DNA from: Nitrospirota bacterium
GTDB taxonomy: Bacteria > Nitrospirota > Nitrospiria > SBBL01 > JAADHI01
Assembly: GCA_029261215.1 (NCBI GenBank)
Contig: JAJDBT010000041.1
Location: forward strand, 1-64,000
Direction of reading: 5' to 3'
DNA length: 64,000 bases
Numbering within the stretch: position 1 is the stretch's first letter; each line of letters begins with the position of its first letter. Under the pieces are notes generated by a model. It was not told the DNA's origin. It saw only the letters and a program-made list of their open reading frames with translations, and searched no databases. The translations under genes and the position numbers were made by a program. Of this stretch, positions 36,592 to 45,394 are shown piece after piece.

Positions 36592-39135
36592 ATGAAATCC
36601 CCGCATTCAATAGTAGAACGCCTCTTTGATCGAATTGTTCTTTCGCATCCCGGAATCGTCTTGCTGGTCATCCTGGTTTTTATTGCCTTTATGGGGTATC
36701 AGGCGACAAATTTTCAGCTGGATGCTTCGGCAGACACGCTGATTTTGGAAGATGATCAGGATCTGCGCAACACAAGGGATGTGGTGGCGCGCTATGGCGA
36801 ACAGGATTTTGTCGTCGTCACCTATACACCGAAAGGCGATATTTTTTCGCCGGAAACCTTGGCCCGGATTGAGGAACTTCAGTCAGATCTGGCGGCCCTC
36901 GACGGAGTGGATTCCGTGCTGTCGATGTTGGATGTGCCGCTTTTGGAAAGTCCGCCGATTCCGATCAAGGAACTGTCAAAAAATATCATAACGCTCAGAT
37001 CAACCAAGGCCGATTTGTCCCTCGCAAAGGTCGAGTTTCAAAATAGTCCGATTTATCAAAACCTCCTGATCAGCCCCGATTTGAAAACAACGGCGCTCCA
37101 GGTGATTTTTCCTGTCAATACCGAGGGCAGGGCTTTACTTGAAAGGCGCACCGCGCTTCGCGAGAAGGAACGCGAAGGTCTTCTGAACGCCACAGAACAA
37201 GAAGAATATGAGAAGGTGAGGTCTGGTTTTCGTGCGCACAGTGAAAAGATGAAAGGCGTTCGACATCATAACATTGCCGAGATTCGCAAGGTGATGGACC
37301 GCTACCGAAATGATGGCGATCTTTTTTTAGGCGGCGTTAGCATGATCGCGGATGACTTGATCACCTTTATTAAAAAGGATTTGAAACTGTTTGGAATGGG
37401 CGTCCTCTTTTTTCTGATTATTACCTTAAAAGTGATTTTTGGACGCACGCGATGGATTTTGATCCCTTTGTTGTGTTGCTTTTTTTCCACATTGGCGATG
37501 GCCGGGTTTTTGGGATTATTTGGCTGGGAAGTGACGGTGATCTCATCCAACTTTGTGTCCCTGCAGTTGATTATTACGATGGCCATTACCATCCACCTCA
37601 TTGTGCGTTACCGGGAATTGGACGAAGCGCTTCCCGAAGCCAATCATCGGGAACTGATTCTTAAAACAGTTTCTTCCATGTTTAAACCCTGTCTTTACGC
37701 GGCGCTTACCACCATCGCGGGTTTTGCCTCATTGGTGCTGAGCAATATATTGCCGGTGATTAATTTTGGCTGGATGATGATCGCAGGCATCAGCGTTTCT
37801 TTGATACTGACTTTTCTGATCTTTCCTGTAGTACTCATCTTTTTTGATAAAGCCGTCTCGGATGCTTCATCAAAGCCGAGCTTCCCATTGACCTCTATTT
37901 TTGCCAACTTTACAGCAACGAAGGGCCGTCTTATCATGGTCATCAGTGGGCTGGCTTTTTTATTTAGTTTTGTCGGGATTTCGCAGCTTATTGTCGAAAA
38001 CAGCTTTATCGATTATTTCAAACAATCGACCGAAATCTACCAGGGCATGAAGTTAATCGATCAAAACCTGGGCGGGACAACCCCCTTGGATGTCATTATC
38101 AATTTTGATGATCCCAATGCCCAGAGCCAGCCCGATGCTGCTACAAGCTCTCCAGTTACAAAAAGTGGTTCGAGTGAGTTTGACGATTTTGACGAATTTG
38201 AAGAAGAGGAAAATTCGGATAAATATTGGTTTACGGAAGACAAAATGGCCTTGATTCAAAAAATCAATGCCTATCTCAATGATATGCCCGAGACGGGAAA
38301 AGTCCTGTCGCTCGGCACTATGCTTCAGGTGGCCGAGAAACTGAATGATGGCAAGCCGCTCGACAATTTCGAGCTGGCGGTGCTTTATGAAAAACTGCCC
38401 AGAGATATTGTGTCACTGGTGCTTACGCCTTATGTTTCTATTGAGCACAATCAGGCGCGTTTTGCGATTCGTGTGCGGGATTCGGAACCCACGCTTAAAC
38501 GTGATGCTTTTTTGAAAAAAATATACCATGACCTGACAAACTCCCTTGAACTGAAACCTGAAAATGTTCAGATCACCGGCATGATGGTCTTGTATAACAA
38601 CATGCTGCAAAGCCTGTTTGATTCTCAGATTAAAACCCTTGGCGTGACGGTTGCGGCCCTGATTTTCATGTTTCTCATTCTTTTCAGATCCCTTAAGTTT
38701 AGTCTTATCGCCATCACGCCTAATTTGTTGTCCATCGGCATCGTGCTTGGCATGATGGGCTGGCTGGGTATTCCGCTGGATATGATGACCATTACCATCG
38801 CGGCCATCAGCGTCGGTATCGCTGTGGACGATACAATCCACTATATTCACCGCTTCAAACATGAGTTTCCTAAAGACCGGAACTACATCCAGACGATGCG
38901 GCGCTGCCATGAAAGTATCGGCTACGCAATGTATTACACCTCGATCACGATTGTGATTGGCTTTTCAATCCTCACGCTTTCCAACTTTATTCCCAGCATT
39001 TATTTTGGTCTGTTGACGGGTCTTGCGATGGTGATCGCCCTCATCGCGGCGATGACGCTGCTTCCTCAGCTCATTATTCTTATTAAACCGCTTGGACCGG
39101 AAGGGCGGATCCAGGGGCCAGGGCATTCTGAATAA
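36592..39135 (+). CDS. RND-superfamily exporter (MMPL/HpnN-like)
   Basis: 847 aa, with two sets of one plus five membrane helices and two large periplasmic loops, the RND layout. Helix 1 lies at about 18-37; the second-half helix cluster (VTVAALIFMFLILFRSLKFSL...) ends with GIAVDDTIHYIHRFKHEF, the RND/patched signature with Asp pair. The second periplasmic loop includes an Asp/Glu-rich stretch (about 525-545). The MlaC neighbour suggests a lipid substrate. HpnN, which moves hopanoids, has the same layout. Confidence 0.88.
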   Translation: MKSPHSIVERLFDRIVLSHPGIVLLVILVFIAFMGYQATNFQLDASADTLILEDDQDLRNTRDVVARYGEQDFVVVTYTPKGDIFSPETLARIEELQSDLAALDGVDSVLSMLDVPLLESPPIPIKELSKNIITLRSTKADLSLAKVEFQNSPIYQNLLISPDLKTTALQVIFPVNTEGRALLERRTALREKEREGLLNATEQEEYEKVRSGFRAHSEKMKGVRHHNIAEIRKVMDRYRNDGDLFLGGVSMIADDLITFIKKDLKLFGMGVLFFLIITLKVIFGRTRWILIPLLCCFFSTLAMAGFLGLFGWEVTVISSNFVSLQLIITMAITIHLIVRYRELDEALPEANHRELILKTVSSMFKPCLYAALTTIAGFASLVLSNILPVINFGWMMIAGISVSLILTFLIFPVVLIFFDKAVSDASSKPSFPLTSIFANFTATKGRLIMVISGLAFLFSFVGISQLIVENSFIDYFKQSTEIYQGMKLIDQNLGGTTPLDVIINFDDPNAQSQPDAATSSPVTKSGSSEFDDFDEFEEEENSDKYWFTEDKMALIQKINAYLNDMPETGKVLSLGTMLQVAEKLNDGKPLDNFELAVLYEKLPRDIVSLVLTPYVSIEHNQARFAIRVRDSEPTLKRDAFLKKIYHDLTNSLELKPENVQITGMMVLYNNMLQSLFDSQIKTLGVTVAALIFMFLILFRSLKFSLIAITPNLLSIGIVLGMMGWLGIPLDMMTITIAAISVGIAVDDTIHYIHRFKHEFPKDRNYIQTMRRCHESIGYAMYYTSITIVIGFSILTLSNFIPSIYFGLLTGLAMVIALIAAMTLLPQLIILIKPLGPEGRIQGPGHSE

Positions 39136-39746
39136 TGGGGTTTTATGACAGCCATATTTTGCCGAAGCTGTTGCATTTTGCCTGCGGATTGGGCGTGGTG
39201 AATGATCAGCGGGAAAAAGTCGTGCCTTTCGCCGTCGGGCAGGTCCTGGAAGTGGGGATCGGCTCAGGTCTGAATTTGCCGCTGTATCGCTCGGATCAGG
39301 TTGAAAAAATCTTGGGACTTGATCCTTCGGAAGAGATGCGGGTTTTGGCCCGTCGCGCGGCGGCTTCATTGGATTTAAATGTCGCATTTATGTCGGGGAC
39401 GGCCGAAGCGATTCCTTTACCCGACGATTGTGTCGATACGGTTCTGGTGACTTACACGATGTGCACGATTCCACGCATTGAAGATGCCCTCAACGAGATG
39501 CGGCGGGTGCTGAAGCCGGGTGGTGAATTGATTTTTTGTGAACACGGGCTTTCGCAGGAGGACCACATTCGTCGCTGGCAGCATCGTATGGATGGGTTAT
39601 GGGGGTGTTTTACAGGGGGGTGTCATATCAATCGCGACATTCCCGCACTCATTGAAAATGCAGGTTTTCAAATCAATGCACTGGATCAATATTATATTCC
39701 AGGCTGGAAACCGGCCTGTTATAACTTTTCAGGCCGCGCCGTTTAA
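39135..39746 (+). CDS. Class I SAM-dependent methyltransferase
   Basis: 203 aa. Motif I LEVGIGSGLNLPLY, acidic GLDPSEEM after strand 2, GTAEAIPLPDDCVDTVL, and LKPGGELIFCEHG. Of the UbiE/phospholipid-type group; the C-terminal WGCFTGGCHINRD is shared by PE-methyltransferase-like and thiol-methyltransferase-like members. Its start shares one base with the RND stop, so it is probably co-translated and may modify a lipid carried by that system. Confidence 0.85.
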   Translation: MGFYDSHILPKLLHFACGLGVVNDQREKVVPFAVGQVLEVGIGSGLNLPLYRSDQVEKILGLDPSEEMRVLARRAAASLDLNVAFMSGTAEAIPLPDDCVDTVLVTYTMCTIPRIEDALNEMRRVLKPGGELIFCEHGLSQEDHIRRWQHRMDGLWGCFTGGCHINRDIPALIENAGFQINALDQYYIPGWKPACYNFSGRAV

Positions 39747-39758
39747 AGGGAGAAAGAG

Positions 39759-41288
39759 ATGAAAACGATAGAAAATCTTCAAAACCTGATTGTTGTTATG
39801 CAGGAAACGCAACATATTACGAGCGCAATCTCACTGCTTTCCTGGGATCAGGAATGTTATATGCCCAAAGGCGGAGGTAGAGCACGGGCGACTCAGCTTT
39901 CATATTTAAAAGGCCTGGAGCATGAAAGCCGCACCGGGCGAAAAATGCAAACATCGCTTTCGGAATGTGTGGATCTGGAAACGGGCACGTTATTGACACC
40001 AGCATCGGAGTGGGATGAGCGTGCTCAGGCGCTTTTGCGGGAGACCTGGCGGGATTATTATCATGCCACCCGGCTTCCTTCGGACTTTGTGCGAACCCTG
40101 GGATTGGAGACCTCGCTGGCGCACCAGGTGTGGATTGATGCGCGGAAGCAAAACAACTTTTCGCTTTTTGCCCCCAATCTGAAACGGATCGTTGCACTTA
40201 AAAAACAGGAGGCCGACTATCTTGGATATACAGACTCGCCCTATGACGCCTTGATGGATGAATATGAGCCGGGTATGACCGTGGCTCATATTACGCCGCT
40301 TTTTGAAGCGCTCAAAAGCAAACTGCTCCCGCTTGTTGCAAAAATCGGCCAATCTGGGGTTTCTGCAGATGATGAACTGTTTCGCAAATTTTACGATCCG
40401 CAGCGGCAGTGGGATTTTGGTCTCAAGGTTTTGTCTGTCATGCATTTTGATTTGGAGAACGGACGGCAGGATCATTCCGTTCACCCCTTCACCGCTTCCT
40501 TTCATCCGACTGACGTGCGTCTGACCACACGCGTTGATCCGCATGATTTTTTGTCTTCCCTGTTTAGTTCGATTCACGAAGGGGGGCATGGTCTTTATGA
40601 ACAGGGTTTGTCGCAGGAATATTATGGCACGCCTTTAGGGACTGCGATTTCCCTCGGGATTCATGAAAGTCAGTCGCGTTTGTGGGAAAACAGCGTGGGT
40701 CGTTCCCGGGCCTTTTGGACCTACTTTTTCCCCAAGCTGTGTGCCGTTTTTCCAGAAAATTTAAAAGGCATCGATTTTGAGACTTGTTACAGGGCAATCA
40801 ACGGTGTGCGTCCTTCGCTTATTCGCGTTGAATCCGACGAGGTGACCTACAATCTCCATATCATGCTGCGTTTCGAAATAGAACGCATGATCATCGAAGA
40901 CGATCTGCCTGTCGAAGACTTGCCCGATATTTGGAACGAAAAGATGGAAGCCTACCTGGGTATCCGCCCTGAAACCAACGCAGATGGCGTCTTGCAAGAC
41001 GTGCATTGGTCTGGCGGGGCTTTTGGTTATTTCCCGACGTACACACTGGGTAATCTCTATGCCGCACAATTTTTTAATCAGGCCGAAAAGGAGGTTACGG
41101 GTCTTTCAGAAAAAATTTCGGCCGGAGACCTTTTACCGCTTAAAACCTGGCTGAATGAGAAAATACATCGCTGGGGTCGACAATATTCAAGTCAGGATTT
41201 GCTGGCGCGAGTGTGTGGCGAGGCGCTTAATCCCTCATATTTTACGAACTACCTGGAAACTAAATTCGGCGAACTCTACCAAGTTTAA
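39759..41288 (+). CDS. Metallocarboxypeptidase M32
   Basis: 509 aa. Thermostable carboxypeptidase-1 family, cytosolic and zinc- or cobalt-dependent, removing C-terminal residues with broad preference. The HExxH is HEGGH (His273, Glu274, His277) in SIHEGGHGLYEQG, followed by HESQSRLWEN with the third ligand glutamate and the conserved IRVESDEVTYNLHIMLRFEIE. Full family length. GGGAGAAAGAG stands upstream of the ATG. Confidence 0.95.
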   Translation: MKTIENLQNLIVVMQETQHITSAISLLSWDQECYMPKGGGRARATQLSYLKGLEHESRTGRKMQTSLSECVDLETGTLLTPASEWDERAQALLRETWRDYYHATRLPSDFVRTLGLETSLAHQVWIDARKQNNFSLFAPNLKRIVALKKQEADYLGYTDSPYDALMDEYEPGMTVAHITPLFEALKSKLLPLVAKIGQSGVSADDELFRKFYDPQRQWDFGLKVLSVMHFDLENGRQDHSVHPFTASFHPTDVRLTTRVDPHDFLSSLFSSIHEGGHGLYEQGLSQEYYGTPLGTAISLGIHESQSRLWENSVGRSRAFWTYFFPKLCAVFPENLKGIDFETCYRAINGVRPSLIRVESDEVTYNLHIMLRFEIERMIIEDDLPVEDLPDIWNEKMEAYLGIRPETNADGVLQDVHWSGGAFGYFPTYTLGNLYAAQFFNQAEKEVTGLSEKISAGDLLPLKTWLNEKIHRWGRQYSSQDLLARVCGEALNPSYFTNYLETKFGELYQV

Positions 41289-41310
41289 TTGGCAGTCATT
41301 GAGAATACCC

Positions 41311-41339
41311 TTGACATCTTTCGGCTAGATTTGTAGTAT
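41311..41339 (+). promoter_or_regulatory. tRNA-Glu promoter
   Basis: TTGACA (41311-41316), 17-base spacer, TAGTAT (41334-41339), followed by a GC-containing discriminator as expected for stringently controlled tRNA promoters. The start would be near 41346. Confidence 0.8.
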
Positions 41340-41354
41340 CTCCCGATTCGTATT

Positions 41355-41432
41355 GTCCCCATCGTCTAGTTTGGCCTAGGACACCGCCCTTTCACGGCGG
41401 TAACAGGGGTTCAAATCCCCTTGGGGACACCA
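41355..41432 (+). tRNA. tRNA-Glu (anticodon TTC)
   Basis: 78 bases including the encoded CCA. Acceptor arms GTCCCCA / TGGGGAC pair fully; the anticodon arm CCGCC-CTTTCAC-GGCGG gives TTC; the T-arm is AGGGGTTCAAATCCCCT. Strong cloverleaf with normal Glu identity bases. It is a single-gene unit with its own promoter and terminator. Confidence 0.96.
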
Positions 41433-41456
41433 GTTTTTAACGCTTGGCTCAAGATT

Positions 41457-41488
41457 GGGTTGTAGGAAATTCCTACAACCCTTTTTTT
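41457..41488 (+). terminator. Terminator after tRNA-Glu
   Basis: GGGTTGTAGGAAATTCCTAC followed by AACCC is a 25-base perfect palindrome (41457-41481) followed directly by seven T. The remaining 240 bases to the next gene hold no clear feature. Confidence 0.85.
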
Positions 41489-41726
41489 GTTGGCGTAGTG
41501 ATGATCTGTTGCCTCGTTTTGGGTCGCATAAAGTGACAATGATCTCGTAAGAATGCGGTCATTAGGTGAGCCAGAAGAGAAACTGTATCTGTGATAAAAA
41601 TGTGACTACTCTAAATGGGGCATTCTTTCATTTACTGGCGGAAGTGTCGCCCTATCACTGTGATAACCCTGTTTTAAGCCATATAGATAATTTATGGTAA
41701 AATGTGGGTTCAGTATAGAGTAAGTG

Positions 41727-43430
41727 ATGCACGAGAAAAAACCTTTTATGAAAAAAACGTGGCAGGTTAAAATTTTTAGGATGTTTATGCCAATATGCGC
41801 ACTCATGTTAATGGTGGGCTGTGGCAGTGGATCGTCCAGTGGGCCGAGTCAGCCGGTTAATGGTGGCCCAAATCCTTCAAATCCTGTTGCGCCTCTGCAG
41901 GTGGTGTCTACATCCCCGGAGAACTCAAACTTAAATGTTTCTGTGGAAACGACCATAGAAGTGACCTTTAATCGTTCTGTGGTTTTATCCTCTTTTGTTA
42001 CGGGTTTGCAGGTCTTTCCTGGCGTGATAGGTGTTTCTGCCTGTGTCCCTCAAACTGAATGCAGGGTCATCCGTTTTACCCCGGACAAACATCTGGATTA
42101 TATCGCCGACTATAGTGTGACCCTCAGAAATCAGGATATTAAAGATAATGACGGAGTCTTTCTGGAAAGCCCGCTTTCCTGGTCATTTAGGACCGCTGCA
42201 TTTGTGTCTCCCGCAAACTTTACCCTTTCTATTGATGGGAGCGGCATTGGCGGTGTGGCGGATGCGGGTGAGGCGACGTCTATTGAAATAGATGAGAAGG
42301 GCACAACCCATATTGTCTATTATTCGGACTCTGAAGGGGTTCCCCGGCATGCCTTTTGTGATGCGAATTGTAGTGCAATCGGAAACTGGGAAATTGTGGA
42401 TATTGACGGCTTGGGGGGGGGCGGTCAAAAAATAGGGCGTGACACCAATATGACGATTGAAAACCTGGGCTCAGGTTTACCCGGTAGGCTGCATGTGAGT
42501 TATCGGGACGTCACGTTTAATCCGTCTCTGTCGGGGCAAGGCATCTTGAAATATGCCTTGGGGACTTGGGATGCTGGATTATCGACCTGGACCTGGCAAT
42601 CTATTGTGGTGGATGACACCAGCGGTGGCGTTCAGTATCCCTACATCAAGTTTGACGCGGGAAGGATTCACATCAGTTATCGAAAAACAGATGGCGCAGG
42701 CAATACAGAGTTTCTCGCCTATGCCACCTGTGACACCGATTGCATCAATTCGTTACCCAATTGGGCCAAAGCGGAGATTGATACGGGAAGGCAAATCGCA
42801 TCACCCAATCATCTCTTTGTTTCAGATACCGCAATCCACATCAGCTATTTTTCCGATAAAGCAGCAAGCGGAGCAACCATCGGTACTTTAAAATACGCCA
42901 CTTGTTTGAAGGCTGAGGTCTGTGCAAAGACCTCGACTCCCTTTGATACTGGTTTGGACTGGACAAGTACTATTGTCGATGACGGCGGAGATATTTTTGA
43001 TGTTGGCCGGGATAACTCCATTGTGGTGGAAACGTCTGGACAAATTCATATTGCGTATTTTGATAATGATAACGGAGACCTCAAGTATGCCCGCTGTATC
43101 GCGCTTGATTGCATTAATCCTGTTAACTGGTCCTTATCAGCCATAGATACCAATGGGGTGGTGGGTCGTAGTGCGCAAATGAAAATAGGCCTGGGTGCGC
43201 TGCATATCAGCTATCGGGATTTTACCAATCAGGATTTAAAGTATGCAAGATGTGATTTAACAAATGATTGCACCCTCCCAGCCCATTGGACTTTTTCCCG
43301 GATCGATGCTCCCGGCCAAGTTGGCTGGGATACCTATTTGGCGATTCGCCCCTCGGACAGCACGATTCATTTTAGTTATAACCACCGAAGCAGCCTTGCT
43401 TTAAAATATGCCGTGCTGGACATCTCTTAG
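41727..43430 (+). CDS. Exported lipoprotein: Ig-like domain plus seven propeller-type repeats
   Basis: About 567 aa, family only partly recognised. N-terminal signal with lipobox MVGC-GSGSSSGP, then a Ser/Pro/Asn linker, a SbsA/Big_5-type Ig domain (VSTSPENSNLNVSVETTIEV to LSWSFRT, about 50-155), then seven repeats with the core xIHISYRDxxxxDLKYARC, most carrying a Cys pair followed by N..W. Seven units suggest one seven-bladed propeller; the Cys pairs suggest disulphides outside the cytosol. Starts at 41727 or 41748 are both possible. It is separated from the injection-system operon by that operon's promoter, so a functional link is unproven. Confidence 0.75.
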   Translation: MHEKKPFMKKTWQVKIFRMFMPICALMLMVGCGSGSSSGPSQPVNGGPNPSNPVAPLQVVSTSPENSNLNVSVETTIEVTFNRSVVLSSFVTGLQVFPGVIGVSACVPQTECRVIRFTPDKHLDYIADYSVTLRNQDIKDNDGVFLESPLSWSFRTAAFVSPANFTLSIDGSGIGGVADAGEATSIEIDEKGTTHIVYYSDSEGVPRHAFCDANCSAIGNWEIVDIDGLGGGGQKIGRDTNMTIENLGSGLPGRLHVSYRDVTFNPSLSGQGILKYALGTWDAGLSTWTWQSIVVDDTSGGVQYPYIKFDAGRIHISYRKTDGAGNTEFLAYATCDTDCINSLPNWAKAEIDTGRQIASPNHLFVSDTAIHISYFSDKAASGATIGTLKYATCLKAEVCAKTSTPFDTGLDWTSTIVDDGGDIFDVGRDNSIVVETSGQIHIAYFDNDNGDLKYARCIALDCINPVNWSLSAIDTNGVVGRSAQMKIGLGALHISYRDFTNQDLKYARCDLTNDCTLPAHWTFSRIDAPGQVGWDTYLAIRPSDSTIHFSYNHRSSLALKYAVLDIS

Positions 43431-43545
43431 CTTTTTTAGTAATCCGTATCCCTGCATTTTTCCCACTCTTTCGTCCTTAATTTATCCCCAGCAATGTACT
43501 CATCCCGCATTCTGATCGTTCTGTTGTTTTCGAAGCCCTTATGAC

Positions 43546-43574
43546 TTGACATAAGAAATCAGATTGCCTATAAA
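43546..43574 (+). promoter_or_regulatory. Near-consensus sigma70 promoter of the injection-system operon
   Basis: TTGACA (43546-43551), 17-base spacer, TATAAA (43569-43574). It is the best promoter in this half of the window and lies about 110 bases before the first eCIS start codon. It implies expression without a specialised sigma factor unless a repressor or leader control intervenes. Confidence 0.75.
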
Positions 43575-43644
43575 TCAGAGACGGTATTCATTTTTATGGA
43601 ATATTTTCCTATCTTGAGTTGTTTGGATTGATACTGTAATAGTT

Positions 43645-43689
43645 GGCTTCATGCGAAAGCCTCTTATGAAGAAATCGTGAAAAGGCTTT
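43645..43689 (+). promoter_or_regulatory. Alternative hairpins in the eCIS leader
   Basis: GGCTT (43645-43649) can pair with AAGCC (43657-43661), while AAAGCC (43656-43661) can instead pair with GGCTTT (43684-43689), which covers the AAAAGG ribosome site of the first gene. A CTTCAT/ATGAAG stem (43647-43652 / 43666-43671) is a third option. The pairings exclude one another, which would suit translational control; short stems make this tentative. Confidence 0.25.
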
Positions 43690-43690
43690 G

Positions 43691-44269
43691 ATGATTAGCG
43701 ACGTGCTTGTCTTTTTGAAAAACCATCTCAATCAAGAATTAAACGGCCGTGCGGCCTGGACTGCAAGTGAGACACAGGAAGACAAGGTTGTTTTTCTGGA
43801 CGGCGAAAAAATGGACCCCATTGTTTTCAAGCTTGGTGCCGTTTCTTGTCTCTTGATGAATATTGAAGAAGAAAACACGCTCCGAGCCGCAGATCCCTAT
43901 CGCTCGGTTGCTGCCGACGGCACAGTGTTTAAAGTGCATCCGGAAATTCGCATCAACCTTTTTGTCCTTTTTGTTGCGCGCTTTAAACAATATGAGCAGG
44001 GTCTGAACTATCTTTCCCAGATTATTCAGCATTTCCAGTCCCACCGTGTCATGACGCACCAAAATGCGCCCGCGCTGAACGAAAAAATTGAAAAACTGAT
44101 TATGGAACTCACGACCCTGCCTTTTTCCGAGCAGAATGAAATCTGGAATGCGCTGAGAACGACATACCACCCCTCTGTTTTGTATAAAGTAAAAATGATT
44201 GTTGCACGGGATGAAGGCGCAAGACCTTCGATCGAAGTGAGAGAAAAAGAAATCAGATTGCCGGGATGA
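43691..44269 (+). CDS. eCIS cap/tail-terminator protein, DUF4255 (Pvc16/Afp16 type)
   Basis: 192 aa. The DUF4255 pattern is clear: ISDVLVFLKNHLNQEL at the start, the NIEEENTLRAADPY strand-turn, HPEIRINLFVLFVARF and YLSQIIQHFQ, then LPFSEQNEIWNAL and a YKVKMIVARDEGA end. In Afp/PVC this protein caps the end of the sheath-tube far from the baseplate. Start at ATG 43691 (a TTG lies one codon upstream) with AAAAGG ahead. First gene of the operon; stop overlaps the next start (ATGA). Confidence 0.88.
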   Translation: MISDVLVFLKNHLNQELNGRAAWTASETQEDKVVFLDGEKMDPIVFKLGAVSCLLMNIEEENTLRAADPYRSVAADGTVFKVHPEIRINLFVLFVARFKQYEQGLNYLSQIIQHFQSHRVMTHQNAPALNEKIEKLIMELTTLPFSEQNEIWNALRTTYHPSVLYKVKMIVARDEGARPSIEVREKEIRLPG

Positions 44270-45345
44270 AATATCTTCCTTTTTTTGAAATACAGTTGAG
44301 TCACACTTATTATACAGATCGTCGCTGCCCGGATTTTGTGATTGAACCGACAGCAGAGACAGAGCGTCTCTTAAAAAATCACCGCTGTGTTATCCGGCAT
44401 TACTCCAGCGGCGTGAAGATGTTGGTGTCGGTGGACGACAGTGGATATCCCTTTTTGCCTGTTCCGAAAAATGCGGTTTTTCTGTTCACCTTGCGGTTGC
44501 AGAATACGGATTTCCCGCTGTTTACGAATCTCGATCATTTAAGCGATCTGAACGCCCCATTGTTCTCAAACGAAGGCTTGAGTGATCCTGAAGACACCGA
44601 GCTTAAACTTGTTTCAAAAACCGCATCATATGATGAAACTTTTTCAAGTACAGCCCCCGCTCAGCACGAAAGTTTCGTGCTGAGCGGCCGCCCCTTAAAA
44701 GGTCTCAAACTGAGTGATTTTAAGGTGACAGGCGCTGGCGCTGTGCAAGCCTATGACGCTGATTTGGGATCTATTTTGGTGGATACGCGCTCTATTGCGG
44801 CGGCGAAGGTCTTCACGGTCAACTATCCGGTAATGCCCCCTTTAAGCCGGGGTGTGTTTGCCGAGCTTGCAATCCACAACAACGAAGGGCTCCCCGGAGA
44901 AGGCGATTCGATCACGGAACCCCGTATTTTTCAGATTCTTTTTTCAGCAAAAACGATCCGATGGACCTATTATTGTGTAACCGATTTAAGCCCTTCACAG
45001 GGCGCATTTCGTATTACTGACGCCGGGTTGTCGGAAGCCAGTCGTCTGAACTTCAGTGATCAAAACCAGCAAGATCTGGATCAGACGCCAGACCCAGGTG
45101 ATGAGATTGCGAAGACGCTGGCGGCACAGTACCCCCAATTCCGGAAAGTCCGGTTTCTTTCTGACGCGTTGGTGCCTTGTCGGCAGGCGTCGAATCCACA
45201 TCTTGAATTTCATGTTGGTGAAAACAAACTTTCGGAATCCTTACCCAACCCGTCCTTTAAAAATAATTTTATATTGAGCCCGACGGAAGGGCGTTCCTCA
45301 AAAGAAGATGCATTATTTCAGGTGATTAAGTATGTGCGCCATTAA
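44266..45345 (+). CDS. eCIS-associated protein of unknown function (359 aa)
   Basis: Not recognised as a named domain. Translationally coupled to the DUF4255 cap gene by a 4-base overlap and followed 49 bases later by the sheath gene. The N-terminal 110 residues contain FEIQLSHTYYTDRRCPDF and several beta-strand-like stretches; a FVLSGRPLKGLKLSDF segment sits in the middle. The last part, EFHVGENKLSESLPNPSF, is also strand-like. No signal peptide or membrane helix. Its place suggests an accessory of the cap or of sheath assembly, such as a cap adaptor; that is inference from order. Confidence 0.7.
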   Translation: MKYLPFFEIQLSHTYYTDRRCPDFVIEPTAETERLLKNHRCVIRHYSSGVKMLVSVDDSGYPFLPVPKNAVFLFTLRLQNTDFPLFTNLDHLSDLNAPLFSNEGLSDPEDTELKLVSKTASYDETFSSTAPAQHESFVLSGRPLKGLKLSDFKVTGAGAVQAYDADLGSILVDTRSIAAAKVFTVNYPVMPPLSRGVFAELAIHNNEGLPGEGDSITEPRIFQILFSAKTIRWTYYCVTDLSPSQGAFRITDAGLSEASRLNFSDQNQQDLDQTPDPGDEIAKTLAAQYPQFRKVRFLSDALVPCRQASNPHLEFHVGENKLSESLPNPSFKNNFILSPTEGRSSKEDALFQVIKYVRH

Positions 45346-45394
45346 TAGTTAATATCGACGATTAACGGAGCCTTTTAACGATAGGAGTAAAAAA

